64,000 bases of DNA, taken from assembly GCF_000183425.1 (NCBI RefSeq), contig NC_014759.1:2201001-2265000 (forward strand), given 5' to 3'. A program made the position numbers and the translations under genes. Below the pieces are notes generated by a model. It had not been told where the DNA came from. It did no database searches and was given only the letters and a program-made list of their open reading frames with translations. Positions 1 through 8,592 of this stretch are shown piece after piece. The stretch comes from Marivirga tractuosa DSM 4126 (lineage in GTDB: Bacteria; Bacteroidota; Bacteroidia; Cytophagales; Cyclobacteriaceae). How positions within the stretch are numbered: the stretch's first letter is position 1; each line of letters opens with the position of its first letter.

Positions 1-172
1 AGCTTGCTAAGTCCACAGACCTAATCACACCATCTGTAGTTAAGGGAGGATCATTTTTTGGGAAAGCATCCTTCTCAGCATGGCGAACCATATAGACCAC
101 CTTTTTTTCATTTTCATTTGAACATGAAACTGCCATAAAGGCCACTAAAACAATTGCAACTAAAATTCTCAT
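1..172 (-). CDS. Histidine phosphatase family lipoprotein, 3' part beyond the left edge
   Basis: Only the first 57 codons are in the window. The ATG at 172 opens a signal peptide with a lipobox (AFMAVSC, Cys at about residue 17), so the product is probably a lipoprotein. It is followed by VVYMVRHAEK, the phosphohistidine-bearing RH(G/A)E motif of the histidine phosphatase (phosphoglycerate mutase/SixA-like) superfamily, and then DPPLTTDG, the usual continuation in this family. The gene starts 20 bp beyond the stop of the sensor kinase gene upstream on the same strand, so the two are probably co-transcribed. The substrate cannot be told from the fragment. Confidence 0.75.
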   Translation of the reverse strand, partial: MRILVAIVLVAFMAVSCSNENEKKVVYMVRHAEKDAFPKNDPPLTTDGVIRSVDLAS

Positions 173-191
173 CGGAAATATTATTTTAAAA

Positions 192-2027
192 TTAAACCTT
201 AGGAAATGCCACTATAAATTTAGCCCCTTTACCTAATTCACTCTCACACCACACACTGCCATTCATTTCTTCTACGTATTTCTTCACAATAGATAAACCC
301 AAGCCCGTTGAAGTTTCATCTCCTGTAGGCTTCGCAGAAAGGGTCATATATTTAGTGAATAATTTGACCTTATCTCGTTCTGATATTCCTGGTCCTTGAT
401 CCTCCATATAAACATGATGATAATCATGATGGCTTTCGGTTCCAATAAACACTGTACTCCCAAAGGGCGAAAACTTCAAGGCATTACTTACTAAGTTTTC
501 AAAAACTTGTTTGAGGAAAAAGGGGTCAACCATAACGGTTTTTCCATTCACAATATGGGAAATATCTACTGAAATATTTTTAGATACAGCTTTTTCCTCA
601 AATTCGGACACCGTTTCTCTCAGTATTTCTGCCATATCCACTGTAGTGATCTTATAGTTTAGGCTCTTCTTTTGAATCGACTCCAAATCTAATATTCGCT
701 CTACCAACTCCTTTAAATGGAAATTTGAGTTCTCAAGTTTTTCAAAAATCTCAACCTCCTCTTTATCCCATTTTTCACTTTTAAAACCTAAAATAGTGAT
801 TAAGCCACTCATTTGGTTAATCGGACTTTTTAAATCATGAGCCACTATGCCAATTAATTCATCCTTTTGCTTATTTATATCTGACAACTCCTTGTTTTTT
901 CTCTGAAGCAATTGTCTTTGATGTGATATTTCATCTTTATTTTGATTCAGTTCATTTAATAATTCCTGTAATTGTTCACTTTTCTCTTTTAAAAGTACAT
1001 TGTCTCTTTGTCTCATTCGGTTTGAACGAACCAATAACAAGACTATAATTACTACAAAAACAAGACCTATGCTAACAGATACAATGATGACCCACTGCAA
1101 TTCTTTTTGACGTTCAGCAGCAATTAGACTTTGACTTTGTATTTCCTTTTCCTTGTTTAGAAAAGCAATTTCGTCAGCTCTATCTGCCACATTATCTCCA
1201 GCTAGCCCCCAAATCAATTCTGAATAATCATTCCCAAGATATCTCCTTATTATTTTATCTGCTTCAGCACGGTACAAGTAACTCTCAAAGTAGTTTTTAA
1301 CTGTTTGCTCCCATCCGTTCCCTAGTTGATATATGAATCTATATCCATCTCTTTTGACTTGAAACTTGCTATGCCGCTTTACTGGATTCCCCTTCCCTAT
1401 TTCAATAACATAAAATGGAAGACCAACATAACCTACCATTTCCCTGTTTCGACTAACCAAACGTATGATATCCTCATCATTCGGAACGTCAACATAATTT
1501 AAGTCTAACTCAAACCTCTTACTAAGCTTATCCAAATCATCTTTATAGGTAGTACTTGAAATGGTAGCTGCTTCAAAGCCATTAATATGTGTCTTTAGAG
1601 CTTCTCCATCTTTTAAAAATGGGACAGAAAGGTGAGTAATAAACACGCTTACATCAGGCATATAGGAATACGAAAAACCTACTAGTTTAGCCCGATCCTC
1701 AGTTTTAGAAATAACTGAAATACCGAAAGCTGGAATCTCGGATTTATTAACATAATCAAACACAGAATCAAAAGTTGGGACTTGCTCCCATTCTACGAAA
1801 AGCTTTACAGAATATTTCTTTTCAATAAAACGAAGATAAGAATCCATCATTTCCTTTTCTATACCCAATAAATTCCCAATTTCATCCTTATAAATGAAAG
1901 GTTCAATTGGATAGTAGTAGACCTTGACTTTGCCCGATCCTTCATCAAGAATATCCTGAAAAGACTCTGCAGATACTAGCCTTCCCTGAAATAGAAATAG
2001 AAACAATATGATAACAGATATTCTCAA
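192..2027 (-). CDS. Sensor histidine kinase with periplasmic solute-binding (SBP_bac_3-like) input domain
   Basis: A 611-residue membrane sensor kinase. A signal peptide (residues 1-20) leads into a region resembling family-3 solute-binding proteins (about 30-270; note the conserved-looking YPIEPFIYKDEIGNLLGIEKE-type opening around 38-58), which would sense a small ligand in the periplasm. One transmembrane helix lies at about 312-333, then a coiled coil (about 340-390). The HisKA domain has phospho-acceptor His397 in IVAHDLKSP, and the ATPase domain shows the N box (NLVSNALKFS, 511-520), G1 box (DQGPGI) and G2 box (TGLGLS). No receiver domain or response regulator lies beside it. The start is a TTG at 2027: the frame closes upstream without an ATG and the signal peptide begins there. 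It is followed after 20 bp by the histidine-phosphatase gene. Ligand unknown. Confidence 0.85.
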   Translation of the reverse strand: MRISVIILFLFLFQGRLVSAESFQDILDEGSGKVKVYYYPIEPFIYKDEIGNLLGIEKEMMDSYLRFIEKKYSVKLFVEWEQVPTFDSVFDYVNKSEIPAFGISVISKTEDRAKLVGFSYSYMPDVSVFITHLSVPFLKDGEALKTHINGFEAATISSTTYKDDLDKLSKRFELDLNYVDVPNDEDIIRLVSRNREMVGYVGLPFYVIEIGKGNPVKRHSKFQVKRDGYRFIYQLGNGWEQTVKNYFESYLYRAEADKIIRRYLGNDYSELIWGLAGDNVADRADEIAFLNKEKEIQSQSLIAAERQKELQWVIIVSVSIGLVFVVIIVLLLVRSNRMRQRDNVLLKEKSEQLQELLNELNQNKDEISHQRQLLQRKNKELSDINKQKDELIGIVAHDLKSPINQMSGLITILGFKSEKWDKEEVEIFEKLENSNFHLKELVERILDLESIQKKSLNYKITTVDMAEILRETVSEFEEKAVSKNISVDISHIVNGKTVMVDPFFLKQVFENLVSNALKFSPFGSTVFIGTESHHDYHHVYMEDQGPGISERDKVKLFTKYMTLSAKPTGDETSTGLGLSIVKKYVEEMNGSVWCESELGKGAKFIVAFPKV

Positions 2028-2432
2028 ATAAAAATATATTTCATATATACAATGCTTTTAAATTGCCACATGGAATTCCCATAAATATATTCCTGTCATA
2101 GGCAGGCAAGCTATCCCTTGCATGGTAAATTAGGGACTCTAAATTTATGCTCATTTCATGTGTACTCTCTCTTCTTTAAGAACAGCCCAATTCTCTGGAC
2201 AAGTATGCTACAAATCACAATCTTCTTCACTCCTCATTCCCTTTTCAGGATTTGGATTACTACAATAACTGCATCTAACATAACATTCAATTCTTAAAAT
2301 AAGCAGAAAGCCTCCATTAAAAAAAATATTCGACCACTTATGGACAATATTTATCAAATGGTTTTAAAGCAAGAAAGTAAATTTTATTGAGAAAAACTGT
2401 TTGGATTAATACAGAAAGGTACAGACTTGTTA
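2028..2432. other. Intergenic region of 405 bp with no supported gene
   Basis: This lies between the small carboxypeptidase-regulatory-domain gene and the sensor kinase gene, both on the minus strand, so it should hold the kinase promoter and leader. A 37-codon ATG frame (2154 down to 2041, minus strand) ends 13 bp before the kinase start. It has no recognisable motif and could be chance or a leader peptide. I see no RNA gene, repeat or clear terminator. Confidence 0.5.
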
Positions 2433-3074
2433 TTAATCGTTATTATTACTAAAGTCGCCACGTTTGATTGCTCTGTAAATTTCAATCCACGACATTGGGT
2501 TTAGTAAAGGATTAATTCTTACAGAATTCTTAGTCTGATTGTAATAGGCTTGTTGTTGAACGAACCACCTATGATTCATGGAGCCATCTGCTGGTAAGGT
2601 CTTGTACATCTTCTGAAGGGTGGCAGGATCGAGGTTCTTGTCCATATTACTGAATTCATCTGGAAGTCTTACAGCCAAAACAGCTTGCTTAAAGGCTTCA
2701 ACAGTGGGAGGCATATTATAAACTTGAACTTCATCTAACAATTCCGTGTCCTGCTGCAACCGAAAAATTACTTTAAGGGTAGTGCTTTTAATTTCAGGTA
2801 CAACATAGGTTGCTTTTTTGAAACCAACCGCACTGATTACAAGACTATCACCTTCCAATGCAGGCATAGAAAAAAAGCCATATTGGTTAGTTGATGTACC
2901 TCTTCCAAACACAGGTGTATAAATATGCACCCCCGGTATCGCTGAACTATCACTGTCTAAAACTACTCCAGTAAATTGTATTACCTTTTCCGTTTCAGTT
3001 TCTTCTCCTTGAGAATAGGAAAAAAATGACACGAACAACAGTATTAATAATATGGGAAGTTTTCTTTGAACCAT
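2433..3074 (-). CDS. Exported carboxypeptidase-regulatory-like domain protein
   Basis: A 213-residue exported protein. A signal peptide (residues 1-21, ending FFSYSQ) is followed by a carboxypeptidase-D regulatory-like beta-sandwich (about 32-115) with the usual landmarks: FTGVVLDSDSSAIPGVHIY, then TSTNQYGFFSMPALEGDSL and ISAVGFKKA. This is the domain found at the N-terminus of TonB receptors, but here no plug or barrel follows. The C-terminal 95 residues are polar and match no domain I know. Stand-alone proteins of this type are common in Bacteroidota and their role is unknown. The gene is monocistronic: 120 bp or more separate it from its neighbours. Product class is clear, function is not. 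Confidence 0.8.
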   Translation of the reverse strand: MVQRKLPILLILLFVSFFSYSQGEETETEKVIQFTGVVLDSDSSAIPGVHIYTPVFGRGTSTNQYGFFSMPALEGDSLVISAVGFKKATYVVPEIKSTTLKVIFRLQQDTELLDEVQVYNMPPTVEAFKQAVLAVRLPDEFSNMDKNLDPATLQKMYKTLPADGSMNHRWFVQQQAYYNQTKNSVRINPLLNPMSWIEIYRAIKRGDFSNNND

Positions 3075-3262
3075 ATTTCACAAATATAATAGATTATAAA
3101 CTAAATTATTAACGATTCGGTTACTCTTTAGTTATTGTAACACTAATTTAATCCAACTTTGTTATTTTACAACACTAATATCTCTAGAGGGACGGACATA
3201 TGTATTTGCACTTCTTCCAATAGAATAATGATCTTCCTAACAAAGCAAGGATAAATTATAAT

Positions 3263-3270
3263 TGCATTTG
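3263..3270 (+). promoter_or_regulatory. Candidate -7 promoter box for the ArsR-like/YjjG operon
   Basis: TGCATTTG is one base off the Bacteroidota -7 consensus TAnnTTTG. If used, transcription would start at about 3277, giving a leader of about 50 nt to the ATG at 3327. That makes the longer reading frame opening with TTG at 3273 unlikely. Confidence 0.35.
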
Positions 3271-3326
3271 GATTGTTAAAGTTCATTTATCGTTTTGTAC
3301 TTTTACTTTTAGTGACTAACAAGCTT

Positions 3327-3710
3327 ATGAGGCTCAAGAACTTTACTTTAAATTTCAGTGTACAATTTTATAAATGCCTTTCTGATGACTCCCGCTTGCG
3401 CATGCTATTTTTGGTGCATCAGAACCAAGAAATGTGTATCTCTGATTTAGAAATGATTTTGGATTTCACTCAAGCCAAAACTTCCAGACATCTATCTTTT
3501 CTAAAGAATAATGGCGTTCTAAATTCTAAGAAAGTTGATCAATGGGTGTTTTATTATGTGAAAGAAGAAGTAAAGGATCTTTTAGCACAAACCTTTAAAT
3601 TCGTAGAAAAAGACCAACAATTACAGAAAGATTTAGAAACCTTTAAAGTGATGTATTCCAATAGAACACTAGCTTTAAATAAATTACACAGCAAAAAATG
3701 GGTGAAATAA
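3327..3710 (+). CDS. ArsR-like winged-helix transcriptional regulator
   Basis: A 127-residue regulator of the ArsR/SmtB winged-helix fold: helix and recognition helix around ISDLEMILDFTQAKTSRHLS, then the wing (KVDQWVFYYV). The classical ELCVCDL metal-binding cysteine pair is reduced to one Cys (EMCISDL), so metal sensing is doubtful. The ATG at 3327 is preferred to the upstream TTG at 3273: the N-terminal sequence from 3327 (MRLKNFTLNF) suits the fold, while the extension would be a hydrophobic stretch lying on the promoter. The gene overlaps the YjjG gene by 13 bp, so the two form a translationally coupled pair. The regulator may control its own operon. Effector unknown. Confidence 0.8.
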   Translation: MRLKNFTLNFSVQFYKCLSDDSRLRMLFLVHQNQEMCISDLEMILDFTQAKTSRHLSFLKNNGVLNSKKVDQWVFYYVKEEVKDLLAQTFKFVEKDQQLQKDLETFKVMYSNRTLALNKLHSKKWVK

Positions 3711-4402
3711 ATTCATATAAACATATTTTCTTTGATTTGGACCATACACTTTGGGACTATGAAAAAAATTCTAATGAGGCATTAAGCGAATTATTTCTAA
3801 AACATGAACTCAACAGCCTTGGAATTAGTAGTTGTGAGCAATTCAATCTTTGTTTTGAAGAAGTAAACCGAAATCTGTGGGATGATTATAATAAAAACAA
3901 GATATCTCGTGATGGAATTAGAGAGCAACGATTTTTGCAGATATTAAACCGATTTAAAATAAATAACTTCGAACTGAGTGAAAAACTTTCTACTGAATAT
4001 TTAATGCTTTGTCCTACCAAGCCTCATCTCATTCCTTATACTTTTGAAGTGTTAGACTATCTCAAAGATAATTACCAACTTCATATTTTAACTAACGGCT
4101 TTAATGATGTTCAGAAACTAAAATTAGAAAAATCTAGGTTACATACTTATTTTTCAACTGTGGTCACTTCTGATAGTGCTGGGTACAAAAAACCAATGAC
4201 TTCAATTTTTAAATATGCAATTGATAAGGCGGAAGCAAGGAAAAATGAGAGTATCATGATAGGGGATAATCTGCAAACTGATATACTTGGAGCAAGAAAC
4301 TTTGGAATGGATACTATATATTTCAATCCAAAGAAAGAAACCCACAAATCAAGTGTTACACATGAGATCGATTGCCTAAGTCAATTAAAATCGATATTTT
4401 AA
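3698..4402 (+). CDS. yjjG: YjjG-family noncanonical pyrimidine nucleotidase (HAD superfamily)
   Basis: A 234-residue HAD-superfamily hydrolase close to YjjG, which dephosphorylates damaged or non-canonical pyrimidine nucleoside monophosphates and so cleans the nucleotide pool. Motif I is FFDLDHTLWD (catalytic Asp pair), motif II is ILTNGF, motif III is the Lys in SAGYKKP, and motif IV is MIGDNLQTDILGA. Length and the DHTLWDYEKNS opening are typical of the TIGR02254 group. It is translationally coupled to the ArsR-like gene by a 13-bp overlap, an arrangement that suggests control by that regulator. Cytoplasmic. The specific substrate is inferred from the family. Confidence 0.88.
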   Translation: MGEINSYKHIFFDLDHTLWDYEKNSNEALSELFLKHELNSLGISSCEQFNLCFEEVNRNLWDDYNKNKISRDGIREQRFLQILNRFKINNFELSEKLSTEYLMLCPTKPHLIPYTFEVLDYLKDNYQLHILTNGFNDVQKLKLEKSRLHTYFSTVVTSDSAGYKKPMTSIFKYAIDKAEARKNESIMIGDNLQTDILGARNFGMDTIYFNPKKETHKSSVTHEIDCLSQLKSIF

Positions 4403-4485
4403 TAAAGGCAAGTTCCTATCCAACTGATTGAAATATTAAACGTATCAATGAAATGAAAAAATATAATTGGAATAATAATTGCTAG

Positions 4486-4502
4486 CTTTAGCTGAGCTAA
4501 AG
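4486..4502. promoter_or_regulatory. Perfect 17-bp palindrome in the leader of the DUF3857 gene
   Basis: CTTTAGCT-G-AGCTAAAG, two perfect 8-bp arms around one base, lies 33 bp before the preferred ATG at 4536. It overlaps a -7-like sequence TAGCTTTA (4483-4490). It may be an operator or a leader hairpin. Its presence argues against the longer reading frame that would begin at 4479. Confidence 0.4.
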
Positions 4503-4535
4503 AAATATAGAGTCTATCAACAAAATCATATCAAA

Positions 4536-6437
4536 ATGCAGAGGTTATTTTTAAGTATACTGTTATCAATAGTATTTTCATTTCAAATCTTAGCGCAAGA
4601 AAGCAACACACCAAAAGATTCTGCATTTGGTATCGGTGCTGATGCTATCATTCTATTGGATAGTGGACATAGTGTATACAACGATAATTTCGAGCTTGTT
4701 TTCACCCACACCACCAAAATCGAAATTCTTACTGAAGAAGGGCTAAGCTGGTCAAAGGTAATGATACCCTACAGCGAAAAAGACTCACTCCTTTTTATTA
4801 AAGGCCACACTTACAACTTAGGTGAAAATGACTCACTGCAGATTGATAGTTTGCAATCTTCTGACATCAGCAAAAAAATTAATGGCGGAATAGTTGAGAA
4901 CTATTTCTCCATGCCAAAAGCTAAAGTAGGAAGTGTAATAGAATATACTTATCAAATTAAAATAGCTGATTGGCAAGAGTTAAATAGCTGGTATTTCCAA
5001 AATGACATACCCGTTGTAAAATCAACTTATACTACTGAAGTACCCAATTATCTATTGTTTTACAAATATTTGGAAGGCACTTTGAGTTTAGATGATTTTA
5101 GCAGAAAAACTGTTAAAAAAATGATTAAAAATAAGCAAACAGATGTTTTGATCGAAAACTTCGAAATAGATAGTATACCTGCTTATGTAATGGAAGAAGA
5201 CGTTCCTGGATCAAACTACTTTATTTCAAAATTGAGATTTAAGCTAGCTGAATACACTTTGCCAAATCAGTCCACTGAATTTATCCTACCTCAAGATTAT
5301 GAAGAATTAGCCTACAATTGGGCAGGCGCTCCCTTTTTCAAAAATGTATATAGCCGCAGTAGTTATCTACAAAAAGAAATAGATAAAATATACCACCCTG
5401 AATTATTTGAAATAGATGTTATAAAAGGCTTCTTTTATTTTATTAGAAATAATTTCACTATTGATTTAACATTTAATGATAAAAGCTTGGAAGAGGCGTA
5501 TAAAGCAAGAAAAGGCACGCCACAACAGATCAATATGCTTTTAACTAAAATGCTCAACCAATCAGGTTTCGATGCTTATTTAATTGCTTTAAGTTCTATC
5601 GAGAATAGACCAACTTATCCAGAAAACCCTTACTTTGAACTCTTTGATGTCTACATTTGCATGATTAGACACAATGGCAAAAATTATTTCTTAGATGCTT
5701 CTGATAAGAACTTACTATTCAATATGCTGCCTCCAAATTATATCAATAATGGTGGATTAGTCATTTCACAAAAAGCACCCGGTTTTGTGCCTTTGGAATT
5801 TAATTTTGAAGATAAGGAGAAGGTAACCGGAGAATTTATAGTAACTGATACTGCAACCATTGAAGGAACTTATGAAGTAAAAAGAGAAGGATATGCGGTT
5901 TATTCTTTTGACGCAAGATTCCTTAGTAACAATAGATCATATAATGACTATTTGATTGAAACTATATTCGAAAATATGGATTGGAACATTAAAAACCATG
6001 ATGTAGTTGATGAATATGATGACAATAAATATTTAAAAGAGTATTTATCTTTTGTTAGACCCGCAGATTCGGTGGCAAAAAATTATATTGAGATTCAGCC
6101 TATAGTTTTTAATGAATTTTCAAAAAACCCACTTCAAACTGAAAAAAGACAAAATCCACTTACACTTTATACCCCCCTGATAAGAATGGCAAGCTATGCA
6201 TATGAAATCCCAGAAGGGTGGACTGTTTTAGAGTATCCAAAAAACAAAAGCATTGCCTTACCTGATGGTAAAGGAAAATTCATGTATCAGTTTAATAAAA
6301 CAGGCAATAGTTTAAAAATAGAATATACTATTGATTATGATCAAGTAATCTATATGCCTGATGAATATTCAATGATTAAAAAATTCATGCAAGAAGTAAC
6401 AAGCACTCTAAATCAAAAAATCATTTTGATTCGTTAA
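4536..6437 (+). CDS. Exported DUF3857 / transglutaminase-fold protein, probably catalytically dead
   Basis: A 633-residue exported protein. The ATG at 4536 directly opens a signal peptide (MQRLFLSILLS...FQILAQ). The N-terminal part (about 40-200) has the DUF3857 look, for example VIEYTYQI preceded by a conserved Gly-Ser. A transglutaminase-like core follows (about 280-400). The region that normally reads G-x-C in these enzymes is GTPQQINMLL (about 327-336), with Pro where the catalytic Cys belongs; the second motif is FDVYICMI without the usual His, while the Asp of FLDASD remains. A beta-rich C-terminal half follows. Such DUF3857 proteins are common in Bacteroidota and are thought to act in the envelope; function unknown. 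It converges on the kinase-fold gene with a 4-bp overlap. Confidence 0.8.
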   Translation: MQRLFLSILLSIVFSFQILAQESNTPKDSAFGIGADAIILLDSGHSVYNDNFELVFTHTTKIEILTEEGLSWSKVMIPYSEKDSLLFIKGHTYNLGENDSLQIDSLQSSDISKKINGGIVENYFSMPKAKVGSVIEYTYQIKIADWQELNSWYFQNDIPVVKSTYTTEVPNYLLFYKYLEGTLSLDDFSRKTVKKMIKNKQTDVLIENFEIDSIPAYVMEEDVPGSNYFISKLRFKLAEYTLPNQSTEFILPQDYEELAYNWAGAPFFKNVYSRSSYLQKEIDKIYHPELFEIDVIKGFFYFIRNNFTIDLTFNDKSLEEAYKARKGTPQQINMLLTKMLNQSGFDAYLIALSSIENRPTYPENPYFELFDVYICMIRHNGKNYFLDASDKNLLFNMLPPNYINNGGLVISQKAPGFVPLEFNFEDKEKVTGEFIVTDTATIEGTYEVKREGYAVYSFDARFLSNNRSYNDYLIETIFENMDWNIKNHDVVDEYDDNKYLKEYLSFVRPADSVAKNYIEIQPIVFNEFSKNPLQTEKRQNPLTLYTPLIRMASYAYEIPEGWTVLEYPKNKSIALPDGKGKFMYQFNKTGNSLKIEYTIDYDQVIYMPDEYSMIKKFMQEVTSTLNQKIILIR

Positions 6438-7459
6438 TTGTGCTCTCTCAAATAGCGTAAGCTTTCAGCTACTACATCTCCCATGGTTATACAATCATTA
6501 AAAGACTGATGTTTATAATGTTCTGCTAACTCAGCCCTCAGGTTAGCGATATTTTCAGGTGTTGAAATTACGTCTTTTCTCATGGCCTTCATTAATTCCT
6601 TTAGGCTATGGTCAGATGCCTTCATTCTATTTACAATCAATGAGCGCTCCTCTTTTTGATATTGTTTAACCGTGGCAGGAGTCATCAACTCCAATCCTAA
6701 TTCAATAATAGGATTGTTCTGTTTAAAATATTGAGGCATGTATACTGCTTTCCTGCCTTCATAAGACTGCTGATCGAAGTCGATGGATTTTATCCTGTAA
6801 TGGATTTCCTCAAAATCAGGCGTGATATCGATAACAAAATTGTTGGAATGCATATCGCCTAACAATCGGACAAAACATCTTTCGGTAAACTTTACGAATT
6901 CTTTAGCTAATCTGATTTTATTCAGTTTATCGTCATTCATATAATTCCTGATAAACTGATCTCCTGGAATCCCTGGAATATGCTCTTCAATAAGTGTGTC
7001 TCCATTTACGATATAACTCATTCTGTTCGGAGAAAGAAGATGCTCTAATTCCAAACCATAAATTCGAGAAGCATCGGCTTTTTTAATGTAGAAATAATCG
7101 AAGTTATCATTGATTTGATTAACTATTCGTACTCGGAACGGATAGGTATTGCCATAAGTGCAGGCATCCACTCGGTCGACATAAAGATGTTCCATTACAG
7201 ATAAGTCTCCATCTGCTTTTAAAATGGCATAAATATTCTTCAAACCATAGTAAATATGTTTCATGTCATCCTGTGGAAAAAAAAGGGTTTCCCACAGCGT
7301 ATCGTTGTCCTCGCTGTCATACAAAGGAATTGCATTATTGGACCTCGTTAAATCACTATATTTGATGGGGATATCGAGTTGCCTGCCATGATTGCGCAAG
7401 TACTTCATCAAATTATTACTAACAGGAAATATTTTTTTCTTCTTACTTATTAAAGCCAT
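6434..7459 (-). CDS. Protein-kinase-like / aminoglycoside-phosphotransferase-like fold protein, unknown substrate
   Basis: 341 residues with no signal peptide. It is not a family I can name, but the order of motifs is that of the kinase-like fold. FYIKKADASRIYGLELEH (124-140) resembles the ATP-anchoring beta-3 Lys (K126 or K127) followed by the helix-C Glu. IEEHIPGIPG (157-166) looks like the hinge. LLGDMHSNNFVI (199-210) matches the catalytic loop (H)GDxHxxN with D202, H204 and N207. SIDFDQQ (225-231) matches the metal-binding DFD/DFE. The first His of HGD is Leu-Gly here. The activity would be ATP-dependent phosphorylation of a small molecule, lipid-linked sugar or protein. It lies 33 bp downstream of the LpxH-like phosphoesterase gene on the same strand, probably one operon. 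Fold call is moderately confident; substrate is open. Confidence 0.6.
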   Translation of the reverse strand: MALISKKKKIFPVSNNLMKYLRNHGRQLDIPIKYSDLTRSNNAIPLYDSEDNDTLWETLFFPQDDMKHIYYGLKNIYAILKADGDLSVMEHLYVDRVDACTYGNTYPFRVRIVNQINDNFDYFYIKKADASRIYGLELEHLLSPNRMSYIVNGDTLIEEHIPGIPGDQFIRNYMNDDKLNKIRLAKEFVKFTERCFVRLLGDMHSNNFVIDITPDFEEIHYRIKSIDFDQQSYEGRKAVYMPQYFKQNNPIIELGLELMTPATVKQYQKEERSLIVNRMKASDHSLKELMKAMRKDVISTPENIANLRAELAEHYKHQSFNDCITMGDVVAESLRYLREHN

Positions 7460-7492
7460 ATTCGAATATAAAGCCTTTTCAGTAAAATTTTA

Positions 7493-8359
7493 TTATGCAG
7501 TCTTTTTTCGTATGTTAATTTCTTCTGTACTAAAAGTAGATGTATTGTTAATATTCAACTCTTCGACTTTTTTATGGTTTAATTTGTATGGAGAAGAATC
7601 GGCATAATAAACCAAAGACCAATTACCATCTTTATCTTCCCCCAAAGCACTCATACTTTCTACCCAATCACCTGAATTCATATAAATCAACCCATCGATT
7701 TCTTTTAATGCTGGCTGATGAATATGGCCACAGATGATTCCATCACAATCTTTAATTTTCGCAATTTCAAGAAGTTGCTTTTCAAAATCATCAATATAAG
7801 AAACCGCAGATTTTACTTTTGATTTGACCACTTGGCTGAGAGAATAATAGGGTAAGCCCTTACTTCTTCTGTATTGATTATATTTGGAATTCACCCACAA
7901 TAAGAACGTATAACCAACATCTCCTAACTTGGCAACCCATTTAAGATTAGTGGTGATTGAATCGAAGATATCACCATGCACTACGTAGAATTTTTTGCCA
8001 TTACTTTCAATTATTAAATCTCTAGTAATGGTAAGGTTTCCTACTTTAAATGGAAGTACCTGATCCAAGAAATCATCATGATTCCCTCTTAAATAAATCA
8101 CCTCGGTTTTATGTTCCTCAATCATTTTCAAAATTCTATTGATAAAGCGAGTATGTTTCCTTTTCCATGTGCCGTATTTTTTGAGTTGCCAACCATCAAT
8201 AATATCTCCATTGAGGATTAACCTATCACAACTGCATTGTTTAAGGAATTTAACTAGTTCTTTTGCTTTGGATCCTTTGGTGCCAAGATGAACATCAGAA
8301 ATGACTAAAGTTTTGTAGTGTGTTAACATGACCTCTTTTGGTTTCCTAAAGGTCATCAT
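7493..8359 (-). CDS. LpxH-like UDP-2,3-diacylglucosamine diphosphatase family metallophosphoesterase
   Basis: A calcineurin-like metallophosphoesterase of 288 residues (278 if ATG 8329 is used, which places DVHLG near the N-terminus as is usual). All metal motifs are present: SDVHLG (D22, H24), NGDIIDGW (D52), RGNHDD (N93, H94), VVHGD (H128) and CGHIHQP (H212, H214). The pattern is that of the LpxH/YbbF-type branch, which in Gram-negatives hydrolyses UDP-2,3-diacylglucosamine to lipid X; many Bacteroidota carry several paralogues of untested substrate. It is the first gene of a likely two-gene operon with the kinase-fold gene (33-bp gap). The pairing of a phosphatase with a kinase-fold protein is of interest. 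Confidence 0.82.
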   Translation of the reverse strand: MMTFRKPKEVMLTHYKTLVISDVHLGTKGSKAKELVKFLKQCSCDRLILNGDIIDGWQLKKYGTWKRKHTRFINRILKMIEEHKTEVIYLRGNHDDFLDQVLPFKVGNLTITRDLIIESNGKKFYVVHGDIFDSITTNLKWVAKLGDVGYTFLLWVNSKYNQYRRSKGLPYYSLSQVVKSKVKSAVSYIDDFEKQLLEIAKIKDCDGIICGHIHQPALKEIDGLIYMNSGDWVESMSALGEDKDGNWSLVYYADSSPYKLNHKKVEELNINNTSTFSTEEINIRKKTA

Positions 8360-8428
8360 TGAATATTAATCCATGATTAGTTGGTTGTTAAACAAAAAAG
8401 AAGATTTGAGGCACTTTTCAAATTTTAG

Positions 8429-8458
8429 TAATGTTGGTATAAAAATACCTCAACATTA
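8429..8458. other. Hairpin between the DUF4249 gene and the phosphoesterase gene
   Basis: TAATGTTGGTAT (8429-8440) pairs with ATACC-TC-AACATTA-type sequence (8445-8458): 12 base pairs with a two-base bulge and a 4-nt loop. No U-run follows on either strand. It could end transcripts of the TonB/DUF4249 operon or fold in the leader of the phosphoesterase mRNA. Confidence 0.35.
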
Positions 8459-8592
8459 AATTAATCCTCAATTTTAAAAATGTTCAATCTTACCCAATAA
8501 TAGGTGGTCTATATCCTAAACTAGGGTTAGCAAGCTTAAGTTAGATTTGGGAAAACATATACCAGAAGCAGAGGCATCTCCATGCCACAGGC

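Noticed and set aside
2041..2154. 37-codon minus-strand frame upstream of the sensor kinase
   Set aside because: It has no recognisable motif and no ribosome-binding signal; chance occurrence in a 405-bp gap is likely. I mention it only within the intergenic entry.
3273..3326. Longer start for the ArsR-like protein (TTG at 3273)
   Set aside because: It would place a hydrophobic N-terminus on the protein and lies directly beside a -7-like box, so the ATG at 3327 is preferred.
7392..7607. 71-codon plus-strand frame overlapping the kinase-fold start and phosphoesterase end
   Set aside because: It is antisense to two well-supported genes and its sequence is low in conserved character; no promoter or product is suggested.
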